DNA of 64,000 nt, taken from NCBI RefSeq assembly GCF_000382185.1, contig NZ_KB907784.1:3814597-3878596 (forward strand). The letters run 5' to 3'. The translations under genes were made by a program, and so were the position numbers. Origin of the DNA: Bordetella sp. FB-8 (GTDB lineage: Bacteria; Pseudomonadota; Gammaproteobacteria; Burkholderiales; Burkholderiaceae_B). The first letter of the stretch is position 1. Each line of letters starts with the position of its first letter. Below the pieces are notes generated by a model. That model saw only the letters and a program-made list of their open reading frames with translations, had not been told where the DNA came from and ran no database searches. Below, piece after piece: positions 25,837-35,319 of this stretch.

Positions 25837-27189
25837 ATGAACACTCGTCTGCTGGCCACGTTGCTCGCTACAGTGCTGCTTGCCGGATGCGCGAGCTACA
25901 CGCCCCGGCCGCTCGATCCGGTCAAGACCGCGGCGGCGCTGAACCGGCGCAGCCTGACCGATCCCCGTTTGCTGCGCTTCCTCGCGGCCGAGCAGCACCG
26001 CGATGGCTCGCCGCGCTGGGATCTCGACACTCTGGCCCTGGTGGCTGTCTACGAGCGGCCGAACATGCCACTGGCCGAGGCGAGGCTGCGCGAAGCCCGA
26101 GGCGGTGAGACGACCGCGGCGGCGCTTCCCAACCCGACGCTGTCGATCGCGCCGACCTATGACATAACCACCTCGGCCTCGCCCTGGACTGTCGGCCCCA
26201 TCGTCACCTTCCTGATCCAGTCCTGGGGAGCCCGCCCCGCGCGCATCGCCCGGGCGCGTGCCCGGACTGAGGAGGCACGGCAGGCGATTGCCGTCACCGC
26301 CTGGCAACTGCGCGGTCAGGTGAGCACGGCCATGCTCGACGCATGGTCCGCCCAGGAGGCCACGATGCTCGCCTCTCGGCGCGTCGCGCTTGCCGGCAGC
26401 TATCGCCAGGCCGTCGCGCAGCGCTACCGGACCGGCATGGTCTCGGCGGCCACGTTGACGACGGCCACGCTCGCCCAGAACCAGGCCGAACTGCAGTTCG
26501 CCTCGGACCAGCGGGCCGTGCGGCTGGCGCGCGCAAGCCTGGCCGCGGCGCTCGGCCTGCCGACAGATGCGCTCGACGGCGTCGACCTCGACATGAGCGG
26601 AATCACCCACCCGCGACAGCCGGGCAGCTTGAAGCCCCTCATCCACGCGGCGCTTACCACCCGGCCCGACGTCCTGGCTGCCCTTGCGCACTACGCCGCG
26701 GCGGAAGCCGCACTGCGCCTGGCGGTCGCGCAGCAGTACCCGGCGATCGACATCGGCCCCGGCTATCACTACGACCAGGGCGACAACAAGTTCATCTTGT
26801 CGATCTCCCTGCCGCTGCCCGTCCTCAACCAGAACCAGGGCCCGATCGCCCAGGCCCGTGCCGCCCGACGCGTCGCTGCGGAGCAGTTCCTCGCCACCCA
26901 GACCAAGGTGCTGGCCGAGATCGATGAGGCCCGGACGGACTGGCACGCCAGCGAGTCCGAGCTGGACAGCGCGCACCGGCTGCGCAACGCGGCCGCAGAT
27001 GCTCTCAACCGGCAGCAAGACGCCTTCGCCGCGGGCCAGATCGGCCTCCTGCGGCTGCTCGGCGCCAGGCTGGCGTACCTGCAAGCGCGGCAGGGCGCCC
27101 TGTTGGCGTCGGTCCACGAGCGCACGGCCCTCGGCCGCCTCGAAGCGGCGCTCTATCACCCCTTCCTGGTTGCCAACCGGAGTCAATGA
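25837..27189 (+). CDS. TolC/CusC-type outer-membrane efflux lipoprotein
   Basis: A 450-residue protein with a lipoprotein signal (LLAGC, Cys18) and two OEP repeats of long helices and strands, each about 190 residues (e.g. LREARGGETTAAALPNPTLS and AAEAALRLAVAQQYPAIDIG). It forms the outer-membrane duct of the tripartite pump encoded downstream. It overlaps the adaptor gene in an ATGA. Confidence 0.88.
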   Translation: MNTRLLATLLATVLLAGCASYTPRPLDPVKTAAALNRRSLTDPRLLRFLAAEQHRDGSPRWDLDTLALVAVYERPNMPLAEARLREARGGETTAAALPNPTLSIAPTYDITTSASPWTVGPIVTFLIQSWGARPARIARARARTEEARQAIAVTAWQLRGQVSTAMLDAWSAQEATMLASRRVALAGSYRQAVAQRYRTGMVSAATLTTATLAQNQAELQFASDQRAVRLARASLAAALGLPTDALDGVDLDMSGITHPRQPGSLKPLIHAALTTRPDVLAALAHYAAAEAALRLAVAQQYPAIDIGPGYHYDQGDNKFILSISLPLPVLNQNQGPIAQARAARRVAAEQFLATQTKVLAEIDEARTDWHASESELDSAHRLRNAAADALNRQQDAFAAGQIGLLRLLGARLAYLQARQGALLASVHERTALGRLEAALYHPFLVANRSQ

Positions 27190-28196
27190 TGCACAGGACA
27201 TTCTTCAAGTGCGCCGCGCTGGTCATCGCCGCCGCTGCGGCGGGCACCGCTGCCGCAGGGCAACTCGCCACCGTCACCCTCGACGCCAAGGCTATCGCGG
27301 CCGGCGGGATTCGGACTGCAGCGCTGCAACAGGTCAAGCGGGCTCCCCAGGTCTCCGCCTACGGCCTCGTTCTCGATCCCGGACCGTTGATCACCCTGTC
27401 GGCGCAGATCGCCGCCGCGCGCAGCAAGCTGGCCGCCGCACAGGCCACGACCGCGCTGGCACGCAGCGAGGCGGCCCGTGCCGCCGATCTGTATCGGTCC
27501 CAGCACAACATCTCGCAGGCGGCCTTCCAGGCGGCGCAGTCGCGGCTGCGGGTCGCCGAGGCCAACCAGGCCAACGTGCAGGCGCAGCTCACCGGGCTCG
27601 ATGCCCGCGCGCGCACCGACTGGGGCACCAAGCTCGCGACCGCCGCGTCTTCCGGAGCGGCGCCGCTGCCGCAACTGGGAAGCGGCGCCCAACAGCTCGT
27701 CGAGGTCAGCCTGCCGCTCGGGCAGTCGCTGCCGGCCGTGTCGACCGATCCGGCGGCCTCGACGCCTGACGGCAAGCGTGTGTCCCTGCGTTTGGTCGGC
27801 CGCGCACCGCGTGCCGCCGCAGGCGTGGCCGGTCCCAGCCAGTACTACCTCATGTTCGCCCAGGATTCTGCGCCGATCGGCACACCGCTGACGGTGGCCT
27901 TGAGCGGGTCGGGTGCGGTGGCCGGCGTCCTGGTTCCGCCGTCCGCCATGGTGTGGCACGACGGGACGGCACTCGTGTACCGCCAGACCGGCGCCGGGTC
28001 GTTCGCGCCGATCGCGGTGCCTACCTCGTCGCGCGTCGAGGGGGGCTATTTCGTGGCGGTGGGTGACGGTACGGCACTTCAGGCGGGGCAGCGGATCGTG
28101 GTCGCGGGCGCGGCGCTGCTGTTCTCGGCATCGCAAGCGCCGCCGACTGCGGCGAAGGCGAAACCAGCCAAGGCAGAAAACGATGACGACAATTGA
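27186..28196 (+). CDS. RND efflux periplasmic adaptor (CzcB/CusB-like)
   Basis: A 336-residue exported protein (signal 1-24, ending AAA) with a long helical hairpin rich in Ala (about 80-145, QAAFQAAQSRLRVAEANQAN) flanked by a beta-barrel region and a conserved VLVPPSAMVWHDGTALVY segment near 245, typical of membrane fusion proteins. It links pump and duct. The lipoyl half-motifs are diverged and the protein is at the short end for the family. Confidence 0.82.
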   Translation: MMHRTFFKCAALVIAAAAAGTAAAGQLATVTLDAKAIAAGGIRTAALQQVKRAPQVSAYGLVLDPGPLITLSAQIAAARSKLAAAQATTALARSEAARAADLYRSQHNISQAAFQAAQSRLRVAEANQANVQAQLTGLDARARTDWGTKLATAASSGAAPLPQLGSGAQQLVEVSLPLGQSLPAVSTDPAASTPDGKRVSLRLVGRAPRAAAGVAGPSQYYLMFAQDSAPIGTPLTVALSGSGAVAGVLVPPSAMVWHDGTALVYRQTGAGSFAPIAVPTSSRVEGGYFVAVGDGTALQAGQRIVVAGAALLFSASQAPPTAAKAKPAKAENDDDN

Positions 28197-28208
28197 GGGA
28201 GCGGTCTG

Positions 28209-31200
28209 ATGCGTGCAATCGTCGAGTTCTGCCTGCGTTTGCGCTGGCTGGTCCTGTTCGCGGCGCTCGGGCTGACGCTCCTGGGCGTCGTCGCGGTCAT
28301 CCATGCGCCCTACGACGTGTTCCCGGAGTTCGGGCAACCCTCGGTCACCGTCGTGACCGACGCCGCTGGCCTGGCGCCCCGGCAGATCGAGGCGCTGGTG
28401 ACCACCTCGGTCGAGGATGCGGTCAACGGCATTCCCGGGCTGGCGCACCTGCGCTCGCAGTCGATGGAGGGGCTGTCGGTGGTCACCGCCGTGTTCGGCG
28501 GCCACACCGACGTCTATCGCGACCAGCAGCTCGTGGCGCAACGGGTGGCGCCGCTGACCCCCACGCTGCCCCCCGGGGCGACCCCGGTGATCGCGCCGCT
28601 GCAGTCGTCCACCGGAGTGGCGCTGTCCATCGGGCTGACCTCATCCAAGCTGTCGCTGATGCAGTTGACCGAGATCGCGCGCTGGACCGTCCGTCCCGCA
28701 CTGCTGGCCGTGCCGGGCGTCTCCAAGGTCGTGATTTTCGGCGCGCAGCCCGAGCAGTTCCAGGCCCAGTACGATCCGAACAAGCTCGTGGCATTGCACA
28801 TCGGCCTGAACCAGTTGACAACGGCGGCCGCCGAGTCGAGCGCGGTGCGCGGCGCCGGCGTCGTGAACACGCCCAACCAGCAGCTCTTCCTGATGAGCGA
28901 CGGCCAGGCGACGACTCCCGCGGCGCTGGCCGACAGCCTGCTGGTGCGCCGCGCGCACCAGAGCGTGACCCTGGGCGAGGTCGCGCACGTGGTGGCCGCT
29001 CCGCCGCCGGCCATCGGCGGCGCGCTGGTGGGCACCAAGCCCGGGCTGCTGCTGGTCGTGGGCTCCCAGTACGGCGCCAACACCCTGGCCGTGACCCGCG
29101 GCCTCGACCGGGCGCTCGCGACGCTGGCGCCTGCGTTCAAGCGCAACGGCATCGAGGTCGAGCCCAACGGTCTGCGTCCGGCTTCGTTCATCGACTCCGC
29201 CCTGCGCGACGTACGCAACTCGCTGTCCATCGGCGCCGTGCTGATCGTGTTGGTGCTGTACCTCGCGCTGCGCAACTGGCGCACGGCGGTCATCTCGTTC
29301 GCGGCAATCCCGCTGTCGTTGCTCGCCGCCGCGCTGATCCTCGACCACTTCGGCTTCAGCCTGAACACGCTGTCGCTCGGCGGCCTGGCGATCGCACTAG
29401 GCGAGGTGGTGGACGACGCGGTGGTTGGCGTGGAGAACATCCATCGCCGCCTGCGCGAGAACCGCGCCCTGGCGCAGCCGCGGCCGGTCTACGAGGTCAT
29501 ATTGCGCGCGACCATGGAGGTGCGCAAGGCGGTGATCTTCGCCACGTTCTCGGTGGTCATCGTCTTCCTGCCGGTGCTGCGCCTGACGGGCGTCGCCGGG
29601 CGCCTGTTCGAGCCACTGGCCCTGGCCTACATCTTCGCGATCCTATCCTCGCTGGCGGTCGCGCTCACGGTCACACCAGCGCTATCAATGCTGCTGCTCG
29701 GCCGCAGCCACCTCGACCCAGCCGATCCGCCGGTGGTCGCCGGCGCCAAGCGCGTCTACGGCCGATTGCTGGCCGCCATGCACCGACGGCCCGGCCCGGT
29801 GTGGGCGCTGGTGGCGGTGCTGGTGGTCGCCGGCCTGGCCAGCGTGCCCCTGCTGCGCACCAGTTTCCTGCCGCAGTTCAACGAGAACGACCTCATCGTC
29901 CACTTCCAGACGGCGCCCGGCACGTCGCTGGCGACGACCATGAGCATCGGAGAGCGGGCGGTCGGGATCATGCAGCGCATGCCCGAGGTGGCGCACGCAG
30001 TGATGCACGCCGGCCGTGCCCACCTGTCCAACGGCAACGCCCTGACCAACAAGGCGGAGATCGACGTGGGTTTGAGCACCAAGGGCAACGCCGACAGCGC
30101 CGCCGCCGAGGCACGCATCCTGGAGGCGGTCCGTGGGGCGCCGGGAGTGCGCTGGTGGGCCAACACCTTCCTGACCGAGCGTATCCACGAGACCTTGTCG
30201 GGTGTAACCGCACCCGTGGTGGTGACCCTCTACGGCCGCCATCTCTCGGCGCTGAACGACGACGCTCGGCGCGTGGCCGAGGTGCTGCGCCGGGTGCCGG
30301 GTGCGGCAGGGGTGCGCATCCAGGCGCCGCCCGGTACACCCGAACTCGCCATAACCCTCGATCGCGGGGCACTGACCCGCTATGGCTTCACCCCAGCCGA
30401 GGTGCTGCAGGCGATCCAGACAAGCTACAGCGGCCGCACGGTCGGCCGGGTCTACACCGCGGGGGCGTCGCTGCCGATCGTGGTGTTGCTGCCGCCTGCC
30501 CTGCGCTCGGATCCGTCCGCGATCGCCGACGTACCGCTGGTGAACAACTCCGGCACCGTCGTACTCCTGGGCGCTCTGGCGCAGATCCACGAGCGCTCCG
30601 GGCAGTCGCTCATCCTCCACCGCGGCGCGCAGCGCGTGCAGCTCGTCACCGCCAACGTCAGCGGCAGTGCCGGGCAGTTCGTCGCGCGGGCCCGCAGCAA
30701 CCTCGCCAGCCTGCCCCTGGCGTCAGGCGATTACCTGCGCATCGGCGGCACGTCGGCAGCGTCGGGGCAGGCCAGGATGCAACTGGCGCTGGACTTCGCG
30801 CTGGCGCTGGCGGCGATCCTGGGCCTGCTGGTCATCGCTTTGCGCGACGGGCGGACGGTGGCGCTGCTGGCGGTCAACCTGCCGTTCGCGCTGGTAGGCG
30901 GGATTGCAGCGATCTGGATCGCTCGATTGCCTATCTCGCTGGGTGCGGCGGTGGGTTTCGTGACGGTCTTCGGGATCACCCTGCGCAACTCCATCATGCT
31001 GCTGTCGCACTACCGGTCGCTGGTGACCGAGGAAGGTCTGCCCTGGTCCTGGGAGACGGCGCGTCTCGGGGCGATGAACCGTCTCGCGCCCATTCTGATG
31101 ACAGCCTCGGTCACGGCGCTGGGTTTGCTGCCGCTGGCGATCGGCGCGCATCTTCCGGGCCAGGAGATCGAAGGGCCAATGGCGATCGTGATCCTCGGCG

Positions 31201-31319
31201 GGCTGTTCAGCTCGACGGCGCTGACATTGTTGGTCCTGCCAACCCTGGCGCTGCGCTTCGCGCGGTTCGAGATGGCTGAGCGGTGGGATGGCGCGACGGT
31301 GCAATCCTCGATGTCGTGA
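28209..31319 (+). CDS. Heavy-metal-type RND efflux permease
   Basis: A 1036-residue inner-membrane pump with twelve helices and two large periplasmic loops. It starts with the CzcA/CusA-type FCLRLRWLVL helix and YDVFPEFGQPSVTV; helix 4 carries acidic residues in GEVVDDAVVGVEN, the proton relay region of this superfamily. It is the last gene of a five-gene two-component/efflux operon. The exact metal cannot be read from the sequence, and the methionine triad of CusA was not found. A long open frame in another phase is a GC shadow. Confidence 0.9.
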   Translation: MRAIVEFCLRLRWLVLFAALGLTLLGVVAVIHAPYDVFPEFGQPSVTVVTDAAGLAPRQIEALVTTSVEDAVNGIPGLAHLRSQSMEGLSVVTAVFGGHTDVYRDQQLVAQRVAPLTPTLPPGATPVIAPLQSSTGVALSIGLTSSKLSLMQLTEIARWTVRPALLAVPGVSKVVIFGAQPEQFQAQYDPNKLVALHIGLNQLTTAAAESSAVRGAGVVNTPNQQLFLMSDGQATTPAALADSLLVRRAHQSVTLGEVAHVVAAPPPAIGGALVGTKPGLLLVVGSQYGANTLAVTRGLDRALATLAPAFKRNGIEVEPNGLRPASFIDSALRDVRNSLSIGAVLIVLVLYLALRNWRTAVISFAAIPLSLLAAALILDHFGFSLNTLSLGGLAIALGEVVDDAVVGVENIHRRLRENRALAQPRPVYEVILRATMEVRKAVIFATFSVVIVFLPVLRLTGVAGRLFEPLALAYIFAILSSLAVALTVTPALSMLLLGRSHLDPADPPVVAGAKRVYGRLLAAMHRRPGPVWALVAVLVVAGLASVPLLRTSFLPQFNENDLIVHFQTAPGTSLATTMSIGERAVGIMQRMPEVAHAVMHAGRAHLSNGNALTNKAEIDVGLSTKGNADSAAAEARILEAVRGAPGVRWWANTFLTERIHETLSGVTAPVVVTLYGRHLSALNDDARRVAEVLRRVPGAAGVRIQAPPGTPELAITLDRGALTRYGFTPAEVLQAIQTSYSGRTVGRVYTAGASLPIVVLLPPALRSDPSAIADVPLVNNSGTVVLLGALAQIHERSGQSLILHRGAQRVQLVTANVSGSAGQFVARARSNLASLPLASGDYLRIGGTSAASGQARMQLALDFALALAAILGLLVIALRDGRTVALLAVNLPFALVGGIAAIWIARLPISLGAAVGFVTVFGITLRNSIMLLSHYRSLVTEEGLPWSWETARLGAMNRLAPILMTASVTALGLLPLAIGAHLPGQEIEGPMAIVILGGLFSSTALTLLVLPTLALRFARFEMAERWDGATVQSSMS

Positions 31320-31339
31320 CAGTCTCCGCAATCCCTTGA

Positions 31340-32728
31340 ATGGAGCCCACTATTCTGAACTTGCCGGGCTATCGCGTCCTGGCTGTGCGAGAGTCCGAGC
31401 GCGAGTACCAGGTCAAAGTCGAGACCAAATCGCCCGGTCGGTCTGTGCCCCGCCTGCCTCGGTGTGGAGGCGGTCGGACATGGCCGCGTCGAGATCCTTG
31501 TCCACGACTTGCCAATCCATGGCAAGCAGGTGAGCGTCTACGTGGACGCCAGGCGCCTGCGCTGCCAGGGCTGCGGCGAGATTTTCATGGAGACGCTGCC
31601 CGGCGTTAAGGACGCCCGGCGCATGACTCAGCGCCTGGTCAAGTGGTTCGGCGAGCGCTCGCCGCGCCACACCTTTACCAGCATCGCCGAGGAGATCGGC
31701 GTGGCCGAAGGCACGATCCGCAACGTCTTCGCTGACCATGTGGCGGCGCTGGAACACACGGTCAATTTCCAGACGCCGCACTGGATGGGCATCGACGAGA
31801 TCCACATCATCCGCTGTCCCCGGGCGGTGATCTCGAACCTGAAGCATAACACCGCTGTCAACATGCTGCCCGACCGCGACAAGAAGACCGTCGCGCGGTA
31901 TCTGGCCAGGTTGCCGGGCCGGGCTGACGTGCAGTACGTGGCGATCGACATGTGGGTGCCGTACCGCGAGGCCGTGCGTGAGGTGCTGCCCGAGGCCATC
32001 GTGGTCGCAGACAAGCTCCACGTCCAGCGCCTGGGCAACATGGCCCTGGACGAGTTCCGCCGATCGCTGGGCCGCGTCGACAAGGCCGACCCTGCTCTCG
32101 CAAGAAGGCGGCCGGCGTGAAGAAGGACCTGGCTCTGTTCCGCAAGCGCGAGCGGGATCTGAACGACCGCGAGCGCCTGATGCTTTCGGGCTGGCTGAAC
32201 AACATCCCGGAACTCGCCGAGGCCTACCGACTCAAGGAAGGCTACTTCGACATCTACGAGGCGGGAAGCCAGGCTGAAGCCGCTGCTCGGTTCGATACCT
32301 GGGCCAAGAGCGTCGGGCTGGAACATCGCGCCGCCTTCGCGCCGGCGCTGTCGACCTGGCGGAACTGGCAGCCGCAGATCCTGGCCTACTTCGACCACCG
32401 CATCACCGACGCCTTCACCGAGAGCCTGAACAGCCTGATCCGCTCCATCAACCGACGCGGGCGCGGCCACAGTTTCGAGGTGCTGCGCGCCCTGGTCCCG
32501 TACTCCAAGGGGGCGCACCAGATCGAGACCAAACGCCGGCACTTCGCTCGGCAGGACTGGGACATGGAGATGTTTGACCGCGCGCCGCCCACCGAGTTCG
32601 CCTACACCGGCATGCTGGGTCGGGCGATGCTGATGCGGGCGGCGCTCACGGCATCGGAGGTCGAGGAAGTGAACTACGGGGTGGACATCACCCGCCTGGT
32701 GGCGATGCTGGAGTCTGGCGAGATCTGA
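31340..32728 (+). pseudogene. ISL3-family transposase with two frameshifts
   Basis: Three consecutive phases together give a full-length ISL3 transposase: the N terminus from 31340, zinc-binding CPAC and CQGC pairs around 31450-31575, the catalytic GIDEIHI and VVADKLHVQRL region, and C-terminal TESLNSLIRSINRRGRG. Frame changes are needed near 31435 and near 32100 (one-base loss in an AAGAAGGCGG run). ISL3 transposases are normally one frame, so this copy is probably dead. A possible right end is near 32777-32810 (CTTCACCCACACAATTTTGC); I could not find a matching left end, so the element may be truncated on that side. Confidence 0.8.
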
Positions 32729-33053
32729 GCCTCACCCACAAAATCGGGTCGGCGACGGCCGAGAGCGTTCCTGACCTTCACCCACACAATTTTGCGAAGA
32801 CCCGGATTTGGTTACGACCGCTTCCACCATCGCGCGTTCCCGCACGCTCCAGGGATTGCGCGCGACGGGTTGATCCTCGCCAAACTCGAGTACGGGAGAA
32901 ATTCGCACAATCTTATCAATTCAACCGCGGCTCGTAACGATTTTCCGGCCGCGGCAGGCGGCAAGCACTGGCGCTGAAGACCGACGTACTGGCGAGTATT
33001 CGTGCAACACACGAGAATTCACATTTTGTCGCGTGAATACCTTATCAGGTTTG
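32729..33053. other. Gap: right end of ISL3 element and flank
   Basis: Holds two related segments, CTCACCCACAAAATCG and CTTCACCCACACAATTTTGC, 40 bp apart, likely the end of the ISL3 element. The rest, up to the copS stop, shows no gene. Confidence 0.35.
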
Positions 33054-34466
33054 TCATTCCCTCAATCCGCTCAGCGAATCTCTTTTGGCGGAAAAACACA
33101 GGGTGAAGGTCGTTCTTCCATCTTGCGAAGTTACGGACACCACCCCGTTATGGGCCTGGACGATGGCTCGGGTAATGGCAAGGCCCAATCCCGCTGAACC
33201 GCTTTCCAAGTGAGCGCGTGACTTATCGGCCCGAAAGAATCGGTCGAACAGATGAGGCAGGACCTCAGGCGATATATCATTCCCTTCATTGTCGACACAC
33301 AGCCGAATCTCTTGAGCATCATGTTCGATACGCACAGTGATGTGACCACCCGATGGGGTATAGCGCAAGGCATTCGATAGTAGGTTGTTCAATGCCCGGC
33401 GCAGCATCAATCGATCGCCTTGAATGACGCCAGTGCCTATGCACAGCAACTTGACCTGTTTTTCCTCGGCCATGGCGTCATAGAAGTCGAAAATATTTTT
33501 AACTTCAGTTTCCAGATTCAGGCGTTCCGTGTTGGGCAGCGTTATTCCGTTTTCCGTTTGCGCTAGAAACAACATGTCGGAAATCATGCGCGCCAGCCGC
33601 TGTAACTCCTCAGAGTAGGAGGCAATCACGTCGCGATAAGCTTGCGCTGATCTATCCTGGGTTAGAACGACCTGCGATTGCGTCAGCAAGTTGCTAATCG
33701 GCGTACGCAACTCATGGGCTAGGTCCGTAGAAAATTCGGTCAGCCGCATGAAATCCTGTTGCAAGCGCTCCAACATGGCATTGAGCCTTTGTGCCAAATC
33801 AGCCATCTCTGCAGGCATGGCATCGACAGGCATACGTTCGTCGAAATTTTGTGCTGTGATGACTTGCGCCTTGATGGCCATGGCGCGTAGTGGCGCCAAT
33901 CCTTGCCGAGCCACCCACCATCCCAGGATGATCGTGAGTAGTGCTGCTGCTGCCGTATACAGCATCAAGGTGATCAGGAAGTCATGAAAAAAATGAGCAT
34001 GAATGTCCGTGTCGACAGCAATAAGTACCCGCAGCGGCTTGCTGGCTTCAGGCCGGATTATCTCAGCCTGGATAGCCCGAAAGGCATGATTTCCATCGAC
34101 CGAGACAGCAAAGGGCGACCCTGCTGCATGCAAGGCCGTCTCGAAAACAATCGAGGAACGCGCGTGGCCGAGAGTAGAGTAAATAAGATGCCCATCAGTT
34201 TCACGAATGTCCACATAAAAACCGGGATGCGTACGCAAGGCTTGGCCGACAATATCGGGGATGGATTGGGTTCTCTTCTCTTGTACGAGAGTGCGGATAA
34301 GTTGCAGCTCGTTATGCAGCAGCTGATCGTCCTGTGCATCGAAGTGTTTCTCGATGGCCGAAGCGATAAATAAACCTAGGCCAGCCAAGACAAGCACTGA
34401 AGTCAGCGCGAAGAGCGTGGTCAGCCTGAAGGTGAGAGAGTGTTGCCGAACGGACGTTCGAATCAA
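33054..34466 (-). CDS. copS: Heavy-metal (copper) sensor histidine kinase
   Basis: A 470-residue inner-membrane kinase of the CusS/CopS/IrlS family: helix about 13-35, periplasmic domain to about 165, second helix about 168-188, HAMP, H-box [12 protein letters not shown] (about 250-261), N-box [14 protein letters not shown], and G-box [13 protein letters not shown]. It overlaps copR by 4 bp. Expected to sense periplasmic copper and phosphorylate CopR, which controls the divergent copABCD. Confidence 0.93.
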   Translation of the reverse strand: MIRTSVRQHSLTFRLTTLFALTSVLVLAGLGLFIASAIEKHFDAQDDQLLHNELQLIRTLVQEKRTQSIPDIVGQALRTHPGFYVDIRETDGHLIYSTLGHARSSIVFETALHAAGSPFAVSVDGNHAFRAIQAEIIRPEASKPLRVLIAVDTDIHAHFFHDFLITLMLYTAAAALLTIILGWWVARQGLAPLRAMAIKAQVITAQNFDERMPVDAMPAEMADLAQRLNAMLERLQQDFMRLTEFSTDLAHELRTPISNLLTQSQVVLTQDRSAQAYRDVIASYSEELQRLARMISDMLFLAQTENGITLPNTERLNLETEVKNIFDFYDAMAEEKQVKLLCIGTGVIQGDRLMLRRALNNLLSNALRYTPSGGHITVRIEHDAQEIRLCVDNEGNDISPEVLPHLFDRFFRADKSRAHLESGSAGLGLAITRAIVQAHNGVVSVTSQDGRTTFTLCFSAKRDSLSGLRE

Positions 34467-35149
34467 TTTTCCCGTCCCGTATCGTCCAGAACATAGCCCG
34501 CGCCGCGTACGGTGATAATGAGTTTGGGCTCGAAGTCATCATCCACCTTGGCACGCAGACGGCGTATGGTGACATCGATGACATTGGTGTCGCTATTGAA
34601 GTTGATATCCCATATTTGCGAAGCGATGAGCGATCGTGGCAGCACTTCCCCTTTATGCCGTACAAGAAATTCCAATAGCGAGAACTCTTTATTGCTCAAG
34701 GGAAGTTTTTTGCCACTGCGTGAGGCTAGTCGGCGTGGCATATCCAGCACAAGATCTGCCACTTGCAGACGGTCGGGCTGCGTAACCATCAAGCCACGGC
34801 GCAGTAGCGTCCGCACCCGGGCCAACAATTCGGCAAAGGCAAAAGGCTTGACGAGATAGTCGTCGGCGCCCAATTCCAGTCCCTTGACCCGGTCGGCCAC
34901 ACTGTCTCGCGCCGTCAGGAACAGCGCTGGAACAGTTTTCCCGGCCTCTCTCAGGGACTGCAAGATTCGCCAACCATCCACATCGGGCAGCATCACGTCG
35001 AGGATGACAAGGTCATACAGCTCGGTCATGGCTAAATGGTGTCCATCTAGTCCGTTGCAAGCGAGATCGACGGCAAAACCTGCTTCTTTCAGACCTTGCT
35101 GCAGGTATGCGCCTGCGGTTAATTCATCCTCGACTATCAGCAACTTCAT
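34463..35149 (-). CDS. copR: Copper response regulator CopR
   Basis: A 228-residue OmpR-family regulator: receiver with Asp51 in [12 protein letters not shown] and Lys in LVKPFAF, and a C-terminal winged helix ([16 protein letters not shown]). It matches heavy-metal response regulators CusR/CopR in length and in the KLLIVEDE start. It is divergent from copA with a perfect palindrome in between. Confidence 0.93.
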   Translation of the reverse strand: MKLLIVEDELTAGAYLQQGLKEAGFAVDLACNGLDGHHLAMTELYDLVILDVMLPDVDGWRILQSLREAGKTVPALFLTARDSVADRVKGLELGADDYLVKPFAFAELLARVRTLLRRGLMVTQPDRLQVADLVLDMPRRLASRSGKKLPLSNKEFSLLEFLVRHKGEVLPRSLIASQIWDINFNSDTNVIDVTIRRLRAKVDDDFEPKLIITVRGAGYVLDDTGREN

Positions 35150-35226
35150 GACTATTCAAAGGGAGGAAGCTCGATGGGAGCGGAGTGTGTTGCATGGTAC
35201 TTGAGCGATGCAGGCCTCCAAGAGGA

Positions 35227-35244
35227 GATTACAAAATTGTAATC
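35227..35244. promoter_or_regulatory. CopR box between copR and copA
   Basis: GATTACAAAATTGTAATC: perfect 8-base arms around two bases. It has the half-sites ATTACA/TGTAAT known for cop and cus boxes bound by CopR/CusR proteins, and lies 78 bp before copR's start codon and about 76-93 bp before copA's. Confidence 0.85.
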
Positions 35245-35319
35245 CTGGCGTAATGGGGCTGATCGGCCGGGATCGATATCATCCTGCCCATGCTTTTCAA
35301 CCGCGGAACATACTTGGCC

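Noticed and set aside
27183..28541. 452-codon minus-strand frame across the adaptor gene
   Set aside because: Low-complexity Arg/Gln/His composition and no start signal; a shadow of the efflux operon.
28193..31279. 1028-codon frame overlapping the RND permease in another phase
   Set aside because: Arg/Ala/Gly-rich composition shadow of the GC-rich permease; no domain pattern.
31319..31345. Left inverted repeat of the ISL3 element
   Set aside because: No sequence here matches the candidate right end, so a complete element cannot be claimed.
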